Below, one piece after another: positions 33,982-42,230 of a stretch of 64,000 nt of DNA. The notes below the pieces were generated by a model. The model saw nothing but the letters and a program-made list of their open reading frames with translations. It was not told where the DNA came from and did not search any database. Source of the DNA: Clostridia bacterium (GTDB taxonomy: Bacteria > Bacillota > Clostridia > Oscillospirales > CAG-272); contig JAGALS010000016.1 of the NCBI GenBank assembly GCA_017625065.1, positions 1 through 64,000 of the forward strand. The letters are read 5' to 3'. How positions within the stretch are numbered: the first letter of the stretch is position 1; each line of letters opens with the position of its first letter. The translations under genes were made by a program, and so were the position numbers.

Positions 33982-34270
33982 ATATTCCAAAGGCGCTTGA
34001 GCAAAACGCAGTAGGGAATACGAAAACGCATAGAGAGTCGTCGATTGGTGGAAAGACGGCGGTGAGTAGTGCCCGAATTACCTTTTGTGAGCTTTGTGTT
34101 GAACCGGGTTCGGCCCGTTAAGTAGGCACAACGGTGGCAACCGTTATCTTGCGGGGCAGTTGCATGACTGCCGATGAGGTCACAGACCGCAAGGTCGTGA
34201 TAAAGCAGAGTGGTAACACGGCGACTGCCGTCCCTGCATCCCTTTTCTCTTGGGATGTGGGCTTTTTTGT
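33982..34270 (+). ncRNA. T-box riboswitch leader
   Basis: The leader has the T-box parts in order. Stem I has an AGTA on its 5' side (34010-34013), an apical GGTGGAAAG segment, and on its 3' side CCC-GAA-TTACC (34072-34082), which forms the specifier loop. The T-box proper, AGAGTGGTAACACGG, is at 34207-34221. A terminator follows (CATCCC/GGGATG, 34237-34257, then GCTTTTTTG). Bases after GAA read TTA (Leu), or TAC (Tyr) if shifted by one. The acceptor-pairing bulge is UGGU, which needs a tRNA ending ACCA, that is discriminator A. The leader controls the importer genes downstream. Confidence 0.9.
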
Positions 34271-34336
34271 TTTTGTTTATATTTGCCAAAGGCATTTATA
34301 ATAAATTTATTTTCCATATAAATGGAGGGAAAGATC

Positions 34337-35311
34337 ATGAAAAAAATCACAGCACTCGTATTGGCGCTTCTGTTAGTCGTCGCCGCCCCCTTGGCGCTTG
34401 CATCCTGCTCGGGCAAGGGTGAGTACACCGTCGGTATCATCCAGCTCATTCAGCATGAGGCTCTGGATGCCGCAACCAAGGGCTTTAAGGACGTTCTGAT
34501 CGCTGAGTTCGGCGAGGAGAACATCAAGTTTGAAGAGGTCAATGCACAGGGTGATTCCACCATTTGTACCACTGCTGCGACCGACCTTGTCAACAAGAAC
34601 GTTGACCTGATCCTGGGCAATGCAACCGCTGCGCTTCAGGCTGCTGCAAATGCGACCGAGAAGATCCCCGTGCTCGGCACCTCTATCACCGACTACGGCA
34701 CGGCTCTGAACATGGAGTTCAAGGGCGGCGCTGTTGGCGGCAACATTTCCGGCACCACCGACCTCGCTCCTCTTGATCAGCAGGCTGCTATGATCAAGGA
34801 GCTTTACCCCAATGCTACTAAGGTTGGCCTGCTTTACTGCTCTGCAGAGCCCAACTCTAAATATCAGGTGACCGTGATCCGCGAGGAGCTTAAGAAGCTT
34901 GGCTACGCTGACGAAAACATCAAGGATTTCCCCTTTGCTGACTCCAACGACATCGGTCCTGTTTCCAAGGGCGCTTCTGATTTCGCTGACGTTCTGTACG
35001 TTCCCACCGATAACACTGCTGCTTCCTTCGGCGCTACCATCAAGGATAACATCGGCAACGATCCTTTGATTGCGGGCGAGTCCGGTATCTGCGGCCTTTG
35101 CGGCATCGCAACCCTTTCCATCGACTACTATGAGCTTGGTAAGATCACCGGTGAGATGGCTGTTAAGATCCTGAAGGGTGAGGCTAAGGTTGGCGAGCTC
35201 GAGATCGCTTCTGTTCCCGCTGCCACCATCACCAAGAAGTACAACACCGTTCGCGCAGCCGAGATCGGCTTTACCGCTCCCGAGGGCTATACCGCTCTTC
35301 CCACTGAATAA
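34337..35311 (+). CDS. TrpX-like ABC transporter substrate-binding lipoprotein
   Basis: The 324-residue protein has a signal ending in the lipobox LALASCSG (Cys near residue 24) and a periplasmic-binding-protein-like mature part: YTVGIIQLIQHEALDAATKG, VNAQGDSTICTTAATDLVN, LGTSITDYGTALN and LGKITGEMAVKILKG. This is the family (PF04392-type) found in TrpXYZ importers. I start at the ATG at 34337 after GGAGGGAAAGATC. It is the first gene after the T-box, and its expression should rise when the matching tRNA is uncharged. Confidence 0.88.
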   Translation: MKKITALVLALLLVVAAPLALASCSGKGEYTVGIIQLIQHEALDAATKGFKDVLIAEFGEENIKFEEVNAQGDSTICTTAATDLVNKNVDLILGNATAALQAAANATEKIPVLGTSITDYGTALNMEFKGGAVGGNISGTTDLAPLDQQAAMIKELYPNATKVGLLYCSAEPNSKYQVTVIREELKKLGYADENIKDFPFADSNDIGPVSKGASDFADVLYVPTDNTAASFGATIKDNIGNDPLIAGESGICGLCGIATLSIDYYELGKITGEMAVKILKGEAKVGELEIASVPAATITKKYNTVRAAEIGFTAPEGYTALPTE

Positions 35312-35336
35312 TATTAAAGGTAGTAAATAATTAAAC

Positions 35337-36311
35337 ATGAGTATATTGAATTGGCTTGGTGCTCTGCCCGGTGCTGCCGCACAGGGCATCATCTGGGGTA
35401 TTATGGCCATTGGCGTGTATTTTACGTATAAGATCCTGGACGTGGCTGATCTGACCGTGGACGGATCTATCTGCACGGGCGGTGCCGTTTGCGCCGTTTT
35501 GATGACGGCGGGTATGGATGCGTGGCTTGCCATGCTCATCGCCGTCGTTGCGGGTGTTCTTTGCGGACTGCTTACGGGTGTGTTCCACACCTTGATGGGT
35601 ATTCCTGCCATTCTTGCGGGTATTCTGACGCAGCTTATTTTGTGGTCTGTCAATTTGAAGATCATGGGGCAGGCAAATATGGCTCTGCCCTCCAGAAGCT
35701 TTGACGTGCTGGTCGCCGCCTCTCGCGTAGGTGTGTCGCTCCCCATTCTGATCGTCTTTGTGGTGGTGCTGATCGCGTTGCTTTACTGCTTCCTTGGCAC
35801 CGAGCTTGGCGCAGCCCTGCGTTCTACGGGCTGCAATCTGAATATGAGCCGCGCACAGGGCATCAACGTGGAGCTGATCAAGGTGTTGGGCCTCGCGCTT
35901 TCCAACGGTGTGGTTGCACTGTCGGGTGCATTGCTCACCCAGTATCAGGGCTTTGCGGACATCAATATGGGCCGTGGTGCAATCGTCATCGGTCTTGCGG
36001 CCGTGATCATCGGTGAGGTCGTGACCTCCCGTCTGGCGAATAGCAACTTTGTCAAAAAGATCGGCATTGGCTATGCCTTCCGTCTGCTTGGCGTTGTGAT
36101 CGGCGGCGTGATCTACTTCTTCGTATATCAGACCGTCGTCTTCCTTGGCCTTGATACCGACCTGCTCAAGATGCTTTCCGCCCTTGTGGTGGCTGTCTTC
36201 CTTGCGGTACCGTATTGGAAGAAAAAGTATCTCTCCAGCCCTCACAAAAAAGCAGCCGTTTCTGCTGGCTGTACCAACGACGCGGTGAAGGAGGATGAGA
36301 GCAATGCTTGA
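35337..36311 (+). CDS. TrpY-like ABC transporter permease
   Basis: The 324-residue permease has eight to ten hydrophobic segments and the branched-chain/ribose-type permease pattern: NWLGALPGAAAQGIIWGIMA at the start, ILDVADLTVDGS, LMGIPAILAGILTQLILWSV, and GAALRSTGCNLNMSRAQGI near residue 160, the cytoplasmic coupling loop. The C-terminal region ends in a basic stretch. A weak AAAGG lies 15 bp before the ATG. Its end overlaps the ATPase gene by 8 bp. Confidence 0.88.
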   Translation: MSILNWLGALPGAAAQGIIWGIMAIGVYFTYKILDVADLTVDGSICTGGAVCAVLMTAGMDAWLAMLIAVVAGVLCGLLTGVFHTLMGIPAILAGILTQLILWSVNLKIMGQANMALPSRSFDVLVAASRVGVSLPILIVFVVVLIALLYCFLGTELGAALRSTGCNLNMSRAQGINVELIKVLGLALSNGVVALSGALLTQYQGFADINMGRGAIVIGLAAVIIGEVVTSRLANSNFVKKIGIGYAFRLLGVVIGGVIYFFVYQTVVFLGLDTDLLKMLSALVVAVFLAVPYWKKKYLSSPHKKAAVSAGCTNDAVKEDESNA

Positions 36312-37098
36312 GATGAAAAACATCACAAAGACCTTCTTTCCCGGAACGGTCAATGAAAAGGTTGCCTTGAAGGGCATTGATCTGACCCTTGAGGATGGCG
36401 ACTTCGTTACCATTATCGGCGGTAACGGTGCGGGAAAATCCACACTGCTCAACGCCATTTCGGGTGTTTGGAAGCCCGATTGCGGACAGGTCATCATTGA
36501 CGGCATTGACGTGACCCACTTGCCCGAATACAAGCGCGCCAAGTATCTTGGTCGCGTCTTCCAGGACCCGATGATGGGTACTGCCAAGGATATGGAGATC
36601 GAGGAAAACCTCGCGCTTGCGCTTCGTCGCGGTAAGCGCCGCACCCTCAAATGGCGTATTTCCAAGGCTGAGCGCGAAGAATACCGCCGTATTCTGGCCG
36701 ATTTGGATCTTGGCCTTGAGACCCGTATGACTCACAAGGTCGGTTTGCTTTCTGGCGGTCAGCGCCAGGCGGTGACATTGCTGATGGCAACGCTCAATAC
36801 CCCCAAGCTCTTACTGCTTGACGAGCACACCGCCGCCCTTGACCCCAAGACTGCGGCAAAGGTGTTGGAGATCACCGACCGTATCGTCGAAAAGGATCAC
36901 CTGACCACTTTGATGATCACCCATAATATGCAGGATGCTATCGATCATGGCAATCGCCTTATTATGATGCATGAGGGAAAAGTTATCATTGATGTGAAGG
37001 GTGAGGAGAAGAAAAAATTGACGGTGCCCGATCTGCTTGCAATGTTTGCCAATGCCAGCGGTAAGGCTTTCACCAACGACCGTGCAATGCTGTCGTAA
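36304..37098 (+). CDS. TrpZ-like ABC transporter ATP-binding protein
   Basis: The 264-residue ATPase has Walker A GGNGAGKSTL near residues 39-48, signature LLSGGQRQAV near 146, Walker B LLLLDEHTAALDP near 168, and the H-loop in LMITHNMQDA near 205. The glutamate after the Walker B aspartate is present, though the usual P of DEPT is replaced by H. I place the start at the ATG at 36304, nine bases after AGGAGG. An in-frame ATG at 36295 sits too close to that site. It completes the importer. Confidence 0.9.
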   Translation: MLEMKNITKTFFPGTVNEKVALKGIDLTLEDGDFVTIIGGNGAGKSTLLNAISGVWKPDCGQVIIDGIDVTHLPEYKRAKYLGRVFQDPMMGTAKDMEIEENLALALRRGKRRTLKWRISKAEREEYRRILADLDLGLETRMTHKVGLLSGGQRQAVTLLMATLNTPKLLLLDEHTAALDPKTAAKVLEITDRIVEKDHLTTLMITHNMQDAIDHGNRLIMMHEGKVIIDVKGEEKKKLTVPDLLAMFANASGKAFTNDRAMLS

Positions 37099-37102
37099 TA
37101 AC

Positions 37103-37140
37103 AAAAAAGCGCAGAACGGAAAACCGTTCTGCGCTTTTTT
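37103..37140. terminator. Terminator between the ABC operon and the PHP gene
   Basis: An 11-bp perfect stem GCGCAGAACGG/CCGTTCTGCGC is flanked by AAAAAA and TTTTTT, so it works in both directions for two convergent units. Confidence 0.93.
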
Positions 37141-37159
37141 ATGTTGTGACTTGTGACAC

Positions 37160-37993
37160 TTACCAAAGATCATCCTGTGAAAGCTCTGCGATGTCACCGT
37201 CAACAAAGCCGGCAGCTGTAAGGTAAGGCTCCACCTGGGAGCGAACATCCCCGTATTCGTGATGCGAATCCGATCCATACGTCACGGGAATCCCCCTTTC
37301 AAAAAGCTCTCTTAAAAACGCCGCGTATTGGTGCTTGAATGTTTCGGTCGCTTTCGCGGAGCAGAAAAAGTGTGAATTGCACTCTACGTATTTGCGATTT
37401 TCCTTCAGCGCCGCCGCAAGCTCCAGATGCATCGATTGGGGAATGACCGAAAAGTCCTCATACCAAATGCCTTTTCCGTGATACCAAGGATGACCGAGGA
37501 TCGTGACGCGCTCATCGCAAGCAAGCCACATCTGCTGGCGGTACCATTCCTTGATGCACGTGTCAAGGTCGGGGGTCAGCTTGCGCCCGTTTGGTACGTC
37601 AACGCGCCAATGGGAAGCGCCGATGGCATAGCGCACGCCAAGCGCGATCAGCTCCTCCTTGGTCTGTGCAAGCTCGATCGCAAAGGGTTTGGAAAGGGTG
37701 GGCGCAACGTAGCCTTCGCGCGTTTTATGCTGCCTGATGTAATCAAATTCAGGCTTTTCGATGGGGGTCAGCTCGACACCAAGTACCATAAAAGGATACT
37801 TTTCCTGTGCAGCTTTTACGCCGACAGCGGAGCTGTGCAGATCCCCGATGAATTTTTCGTCGTTGAAGTTTGCGTGATCGGTGATGCCGACAAATCGCAG
37901 TCCCTGCGCTTGTGCTTGCTGTGCGATCGCATCGAGCGTGTTCGAGGCATCGTAGGAGTGCTCGCTATGAATGTGCCAATCTGAATGGATCAC
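37160..37993 (-). CDS. PHP-domain phosphoesterase (histidinol-phosphatase-like)
   Basis: The protein has the PHP metal motifs: SDWHIHSEHSYDA near the N-terminus (H-x-H), GITDHANF near residue 42, LGVELTP near 75, GHPW, and the late YGSDSHHEYGDVR. This is the histidinol-phosphatase type of PHP hydrolase; the substrate may be a phosphoester other than histidinol phosphate, as no his genes are near. I favour the GTG at 37993 because GAGAGGAAAAAGACC precedes it. An ATG eight codons upstream (38017) lacks a site. It lies between two terminators and shows no clear promoter of its own. Confidence 0.8.
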   Translation of the reverse strand: MIHSDWHIHSEHSYDASNTLDAIAQQAQAQGLRFVGITDHANFNDEKFIGDLHSSAVGVKAAQEKYPFMVLGVELTPIEKPEFDYIRQHKTREGYVAPTLSKPFAIELAQTKEELIALGVRYAIGASHWRVDVPNGRKLTPDLDTCIKEWYRQQMWLACDERVTILGHPWYHGKGIWYEDFSVIPQSMHLELAAALKENRKYVECNSHFFCSAKATETFKHQYAAFLRELFERGIPVTYGSDSHHEYGDVRSQVEPYLTAAGFVDGDIAELSQDDLW

Positions 37994-38035
37994 GGTCTTT
38001 TTCCTCTCAGTTCTCATATTTAAACGTTTTGGACG

Positions 38036-38073
38036 AAAAGAACCGATACGAATGGCGTCGTATCGGTTCTTTT
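38036..38073 (-). terminator. Terminator of the dnaX-ybaB-recR operon
   Basis: The perfect arms AAAAGAACCGATACGA and TCGTATCGGTTCTTTT (16 bp) enclose a 6-base loop about 40 bp after the recR stop. A- and T-runs lie within the arms. Confidence 0.88.
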
Positions 38074-38115
38074 GCTTTTCAACGCCGTGGCGTATTTTTT
38101 ATCCCGTTTGGGGAC

Positions 38116-38715
38116 TTATTCAAAATCGCGTCTGCCCTCAAGCGCGCGCGAAAGAGTGATCTCATCCGCGTATTCCAGCTCACCGCCGTAGGGGATGCCG
38201 TGGGCAAGACGGGTGACCTTCACGCCAAGGGGGGAGAGCAAACGGGCGATGTACATCGCGGTCGCCTCGCCCTCGATGGTGGCACCGGTCGCCACGATGA
38301 CCTCGCGCACAGTCGCATCCTCCAAGCGGAGCAGCAGCTCGCGCAGGCAAAGCGCATCGGGCGTGATGCCACTCATTGGCGAGATCAGCCCGTGCAAAAC
38401 GTGATAAACACCGCGGAAGGAGCGCACCTTTTCAAACGCCATCACGGCGCGCGCATCCTCGACCACGCAAATGACCGATTTATCGCGTCCCGCATCGGCG
38501 CAGATCGGGCAAAGCTCGCGATCGGTCAGATTCTGGCAGGTGGGGCAATGATGGATCTTTTCTTTGGCATCCTTGATAGCGGATGTAAAGGCTTCGATCT
38601 CCTCAGGGCTGTATTTGAGGACGGAAAAGGCAAGACGTTGTGCTGTTTTTCGTCCAATGCCCGGTAAACGGGCAAACTGCTCGGTGAGGATGTCAAGTGA
38701 TTCGATACCCGACAT
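38116..38715 (-). CDS. recR: Recombination mediator protein RecR
   Basis: RecR works with RecF and RecO to load RecA on gapped DNA. The 199-residue length is typical. It has the N-terminal helix-hairpin-helix LARLPGIGRKTAQRLAF near residues 14-30, a four-cysteine zinc finger CPTCQNLTDRELCPIC around 57-72, and the Toprim domain with ICVVEDARAVMAFE near 80-93. The gene follows ybaB by one base in the conserved order SRP RNA-dnaX-ybaB-recR. Confidence 0.97.
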   Translation of the reverse strand: MSGIESLDILTEQFARLPGIGRKTAQRLAFSVLKYSPEEIEAFTSAIKDAKEKIHHCPTCQNLTDRELCPICADAGRDKSVICVVEDARAVMAFEKVRSFRGVYHVLHGLISPMSGITPDALCLRELLLRLEDATVREVIVATGATIEGEATAMYIARLLSPLGVKVTRLAHGIPYGGELEYADEITLSRALEGRRDFE

Positions 38716-38716
38716 A

Positions 38717-39076
38717 TCAGAACAGTCCCGGCATACCGCCCATACCGGGGAGGTTCATTGCGCCGGTGATCTTTTCCATTTCGGCGGCGCTCGTATCCTC
38801 AACGCGCTTGATAGCCTCGTTGACGGCGGCGACCAAAATATCGGAAAGGGTCTCGATATCATCGGGGTCGACGATCTCGGGGGCGATATCAAGCGACAGG
38901 ATCTGCTTTTTGCCGTTGATCTTAACGGTCACGGCACCGCCGCCGGCAGAGATCTCATATTCGCGCTCTTCAAGCTCAGCCTGCTTTGCCGCCATATCCT
39001 CCTGCATTTTCTGTGCTTGCTGCAGCATGGCGTTCAGATTTTGTCCGCCTGCGTTTCTTTGATAATTGGCTCTCAT
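38717..39076 (-). CDS. YbaB/EbfC-family nucleoid-associated protein
   Basis: The 119-residue DNA-binding protein has the family pattern MLQQAQKMQEDMAAKQAELE, followed by AGGGAVTVKINGKKQILSLD and EDTSAAEMEKITG, ending in a glycine/methionine-rich tail. It forms dimers that bind DNA without strong sequence preference. I start at the ATG at 39076 after ATAAGGAGATCAT; the frame opens further upstream inside dnaX without support. It lies between dnaX and recR, as in most bacteria. Confidence 0.95.
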   Translation of the reverse strand: MRANYQRNAGGQNLNAMLQQAQKMQEDMAAKQAELEEREYEISAGGGAVTVKINGKKQILSLDIAPEIVDPDDIETLSDILVAAVNEAIKRVEDTSAAEMEKITGAMNLPGMGGMPGLF

Positions 39077-39122
39077 TTGTATGATCTCCTTATAAAATGA
39101 TACCCGTTTTGGGGGATATTGA

Positions 39123-40787
39123 TTACTCGTTGCTGTTTGCGGCATCCAAAAGGTCGTCAAGCACGGTGTCATTTGATGCCGCTTCCTTGTCGACGATCTC
39201 GATCGATAGCTTGACGGTGGAGGCATCCTTTTTCAGCTCAGCGGCGATCGCGCGGCAAAGCAGCTCCTTGGTGCTTGGCTCGTTTAGCATCATTTCAGCA
39301 AACGAGTTCGAAAGCTGCAGCACGACCTGCTCGCTCTCATCAAGGAACGCGCGCGCATCGGTGAGGAAGGAAGCCGCCATTGTGTCTTCGCGCCGCACGC
39401 GCTCGACACAGTTCATAAATCCGCGGATGCGGTGCAGCACGCGCCCTGCTTGTGCCGAAGCTGTACCGATAGCAGACGGCGTTTGGGAAGCAGTCTGCGA
39501 CGGCTTTGTATCGCGCGGCTTGCTTGCAGCAGGTGTGGTTTTGCTTGCGGTCGGTGCGACGGGAACAGAAGCCGGTTGTTTCGAAATTTCAGTAACGGGT
39601 GCCGTTTTTTTGGCAGGAGCCGCAGAAATCACGGGTACACCGGTCGCCACAGCATCCTCTAATCGCTCCACACGGGCAAGCAGCCCCTCAGCTGAGGTGT
39701 CGAGGGTGGGATCACACATCCGCACTAGGGTCAGCTCGGCGATCATCCGCTTGACGGCATTTGCCGATTGCATCGCAAAAAGCGCATCCTCAAGCAAATG
39801 GCAGTGTGCGAGCAAGGTCCCTTTTTTGAAGCGGCCCGCAAGCTCCGTCAGCTTCGCCGTTTCAGTATCGGTCAGATCCAGATAGTTGGTGGCATTTGAA
39901 GCAGTCTTGACCACCAAAAGGTCACGGTAGACCGAGATCAGGTCTTGCCAGAAGACAGTCAGATCACGGGAGGAGGCGACCGCCTCGCTGACGGTTGCAA
40001 AGATGGCATCGTAATCGGCGCTTGCGATCGCCTCTACGATAGAAAGCATTTCCTCTCTGCCGCCCGAACCCATCATTTCGTCCACGGTGGCAACGTCTAT
40101 TTTTTTGCGCGTGCCGCCGCAAAGCTCTAAGAGGCTGATGGCATCGCGCATACCGCCCTGTGCCATGCGCGCGATGCGCTCGGCAGCTGCGGGCTCCAGC
40201 TCCATGCCCTCTTGCTGTGCGATGTAGGAAATGCGCGCCGCCAGGACCGAAAGGGAAATGCGGCGGAAATCGAATCGCTGACAGCGAGAAACGATGGTGG
40301 CGGGGAGCTTGTGCAGCTCGGTGGTGGCGAGGATAAAAATGACGTGTGACGGGGGTTCCTCTAATGTCTTGAGCAGAGCGTTGAACGCGCTTTGCGAGAG
40401 CATATGGACCTCGTCCACGATGTAAACGCGATAGCGCAGCGAGGAGGGGGTATACACGACCTCGTCGCGGATGTCACGGATGTTTTCAACGCCGTTGTTG
40501 GAGGCGGCATCCATTTCCAACACGTCGGTGGCGGAGCCGTTGTCGATGGAAAGGCAAGCGGCACACTTGCCGCAGGGACTGCCGTCCACGGGGGAAAGGC
40601 AGTTGACCGCTTTGGCAAGGATCTTTGCACAGGTGGTCTTACCCGTACCGCGCGAGCCGCAGAAAAGATAGGCGTGGGAAAGGGCATTTTGCGATACCTC
40701 ATAACGAAGCACCGAGGTGATATGGTCCTGACCGCAAACGTCATCAAAGGTCTGTGGTCTCCACTTGCGGTAAAGCGCCTGATGCAT
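39123..40787 (-). CDS. dnaX: DNA polymerase III subunits gamma/tau
   Basis: DnaX is the clamp-loader ATPase. The 554-residue protein has MHQALYRKWRPQTFDDVCGQ at the start, Walker A GSRGTGKTT near residues 44-52, a zinc-binding cysteine group CLSPVDGSPCGKCAAC just after it, and YIVDEVHMLSQSAFNALLKT with the DEVH box. Residues after about 370 are alanine/threonine/proline-rich and then form a C-terminal domain. I see no obvious slippage site for a short gamma form. The start at 40787 follows AAGGAGGG; the longer frame to 40904 enters the SRP RNA. Confidence 0.96.
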   Translation of the reverse strand: MHQALYRKWRPQTFDDVCGQDHITSVLRYEVSQNALSHAYLFCGSRGTGKTTCAKILAKAVNCLSPVDGSPCGKCAACLSIDNGSATDVLEMDAASNNGVENIRDIRDEVVYTPSSLRYRVYIVDEVHMLSQSAFNALLKTLEEPPSHVIFILATTELHKLPATIVSRCQRFDFRRISLSVLAARISYIAQQEGMELEPAAAERIARMAQGGMRDAISLLELCGGTRKKIDVATVDEMMGSGGREEMLSIVEAIASADYDAIFATVSEAVASSRDLTVFWQDLISVYRDLLVVKTASNATNYLDLTDTETAKLTELAGRFKKGTLLAHCHLLEDALFAMQSANAVKRMIAELTLVRMCDPTLDTSAEGLLARVERLEDAVATGVPVISAAPAKKTAPVTEISKQPASVPVAPTASKTTPAASKPRDTKPSQTASQTPSAIGTASAQAGRVLHRIRGFMNCVERVRREDTMAASFLTDARAFLDESEQVVLQLSNSFAEMMLNEPSTKELLCRAIAAELKKDASTVKLSIEIVDKEAASNDTVLDDLLDAANSNE

Positions 40788-40824
40788 AAAATGCCCTCCT
40801 TCCGAATTTAAGAAAATAAGCTGC

Positions 40825-41115
40825 AAAATAAGACCATACACCCTCCAATCGAACGTCACCTTTGCGCGGAATTCGCCTCTCTCGCTCAGAGCAGGCACCC
40901 TCACGGCACATCAGATGAGCCGCTTAATGCTGCTTGGTTCCCCACCTGACATGGTTCACGGCGTCTGATTGCGTAAGACCCACTCGTCAACACGAAAGAG
41001 CACGCTCCGGACCGCATCGCATCGGTCCTCAAGGAGGGGATCCACCCCTGCTATAGCGGATTTCAGGTGCAGGGCTCCGCTACTTCCCCGGCTGGTATGG
41101 CCTTATTTCACAGCT
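40825..41115 (-). ncRNA. ffs: Signal recognition particle RNA (large, Alu-containing form)
   Basis: On the minus strand this region has the SRP RNA core GTCAGGTGGGGAACCAAGCAGC (two halves of the domain IV loop; complement of 40929-40950), with the GGAA tetraloop closed by a GG/CC pair. The upstream GTGTTGACGAGTGGGTC and the 5' half (GCCGGGGAAGTAGCGGAGCC) match the Alu-type Bacillus scRNA. The ends pair: AAATAAGGCCATAC near 41108 with GTATGGTCTTATTT near 40825. It is upstream of dnaX, as in Bacillus. End points are approximate to about 10 bases. Confidence 0.93.
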
Positions 41116-41124
41116 TACATTATT

Positions 41125-41153
41125 ATTATAACAGAAAAAATCTCTTTTTGCAA
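41125..41153 (-). promoter_or_regulatory. Promoter of the SRP RNA
   Basis: On the minus strand TTGCAA (41148-41153) and TATAAT (complement of 41125-41130) are 17 bp apart, placing the start near 41118, at the beginning of the SRP RNA. Confidence 0.82.
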
Positions 41154-41267
41154 GAGGAACAAAAATTTTTATCGTGAATTTTGTGAGATATTTCGACTGT
41201 CTTCTGCGCATCAAATGAGAACCGCGTTTTCTTGTGGGGCGCGTCCTGCCTGATCGGCAAAGCAGAA

Positions 41268-41302
41268 AGCATAACGCCCTCGCACAGCGAGGGCGTTATG
41301 CT
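41268..41302 (-). terminator. Hairpin at the end of the esterase operon
   Basis: Perfect 16-bp arms AGCATAACGCCCTCGC/GCGAGGGCGTTATGCT with a 3-base loop abut the esterase stop codon. The following T-tract on the minus strand is broken (TTTCTGCTTT), so termination may be partial. Confidence 0.75.
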
Positions 41303-42108
41303 TATACATTCTGGTTTTTCTTCGCTTCGTCTATTTTGACAAAGGCATGATAATATCTTTTGCCAAGCTCGTAGAGGGAACGGCGGGAAAAATGAATTCC
41401 GTCTTCGCATTTACCGCTATTCCAAGGATTTTTTTCGAACTCTTGCGCGTTGGAAAAAAGTCCGTCGGTTTCAACAAATATTCCGTTTCCGCAATCCTTG
41501 CATACGTCCTTGATCGCATTGATGACAGGAGGAGCGGTATCAGGGCGTGCTGTTTTCCATGCTTGTACGACGTCGCCTGCGATAAAGGGCAGATGCGAGG
41601 CATTCAGCTCTGCTCTGGATGAACGGACCAACGTCATTACGTAATCAAAATGCGTTTCATAGGGGATCTTCGCGCAAATTTCGTTTTCTCCCTGATGCCA
41701 AAGCATAGCAATTAAGCGATTTTGCGGATTCAGAGACAGCGCTGTTTTGGCCATAGAGATCATATTTTGATACAGATCATCCGTGCATTTCCATCGGTTA
41801 TCCACAAACCCTGTTCCCCCGACAGCTGCACGAACGATCAAAAGCTTTCTTCCTTCGGCAAGCCGTCCGTTTTGTACGTATTCTTGTGCAAAGCTCAATG
41901 CAAAGTTTGACCGTATCTCGTTTCCACACGCCTTCTCACTATCCGGAGAGATCGTGTATTCTGAAGACTTGAAGTTGTAATTCATACTCCAAACGTTATC
42001 GTTTGGCATATATGCCTTTTCAACCGATCCGTATCCCCAACCCTCTGCATTTGACTGACCTGCCAAAATAATGATATCATACAATTCGTTTTTGAAATTT
42101 TTCAGCAT
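41302..42108 (-). CDS. SGNH-fold carbohydrate esterase (sialate O-acetylesterase-like), copy 2
   Basis: The 268-residue protein is a SASA-type esterase: IIILAGQSNAEGWG with the catalytic Ser near residue 19, the WHQGENE block near 145, and the catalytic Asp/His in EDGIHFSRRSLYELG near 235. Such enzymes remove acetyl groups from sugars (sialic acid, xylan). It has no signal peptide. It is closely similar to the next upstream gene along its whole length, so the two are a tandem duplication. AAGGTTATTTT precedes the ATG. Acts last in a three-gene minus-strand unit. Confidence 0.85.
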   Translation of the reverse strand: MLKNFKNELYDIIILAGQSNAEGWGYGSVEKAYMPNDNVWSMNYNFKSSEYTISPDSEKACGNEIRSNFALSFAQEYVQNGRLAEGRKLLIVRAAVGGTGFVDNRWKCTDDLYQNMISMAKTALSLNPQNRLIAMLWHQGENEICAKIPYETHFDYVMTLVRSSRAELNASHLPFIAGDVVQAWKTARPDTAPPVINAIKDVCKDCGNGIFVETDGLFSNAQEFEKNPWNSGKCEDGIHFSRRSLYELGKRYYHAFVKIDEAKKNQNV

Positions 42109-42230
42109 AAAATAACCTTCTGTAAAATCATATTTGCTTTTTTATCGGCATTTGAGGTGGTTCGTTATGGATTGAATGATGCCTATGCGGCCGGAAAGCG
42201 TGCGATCCGCAGATCCTTCGAACAAGAAAA

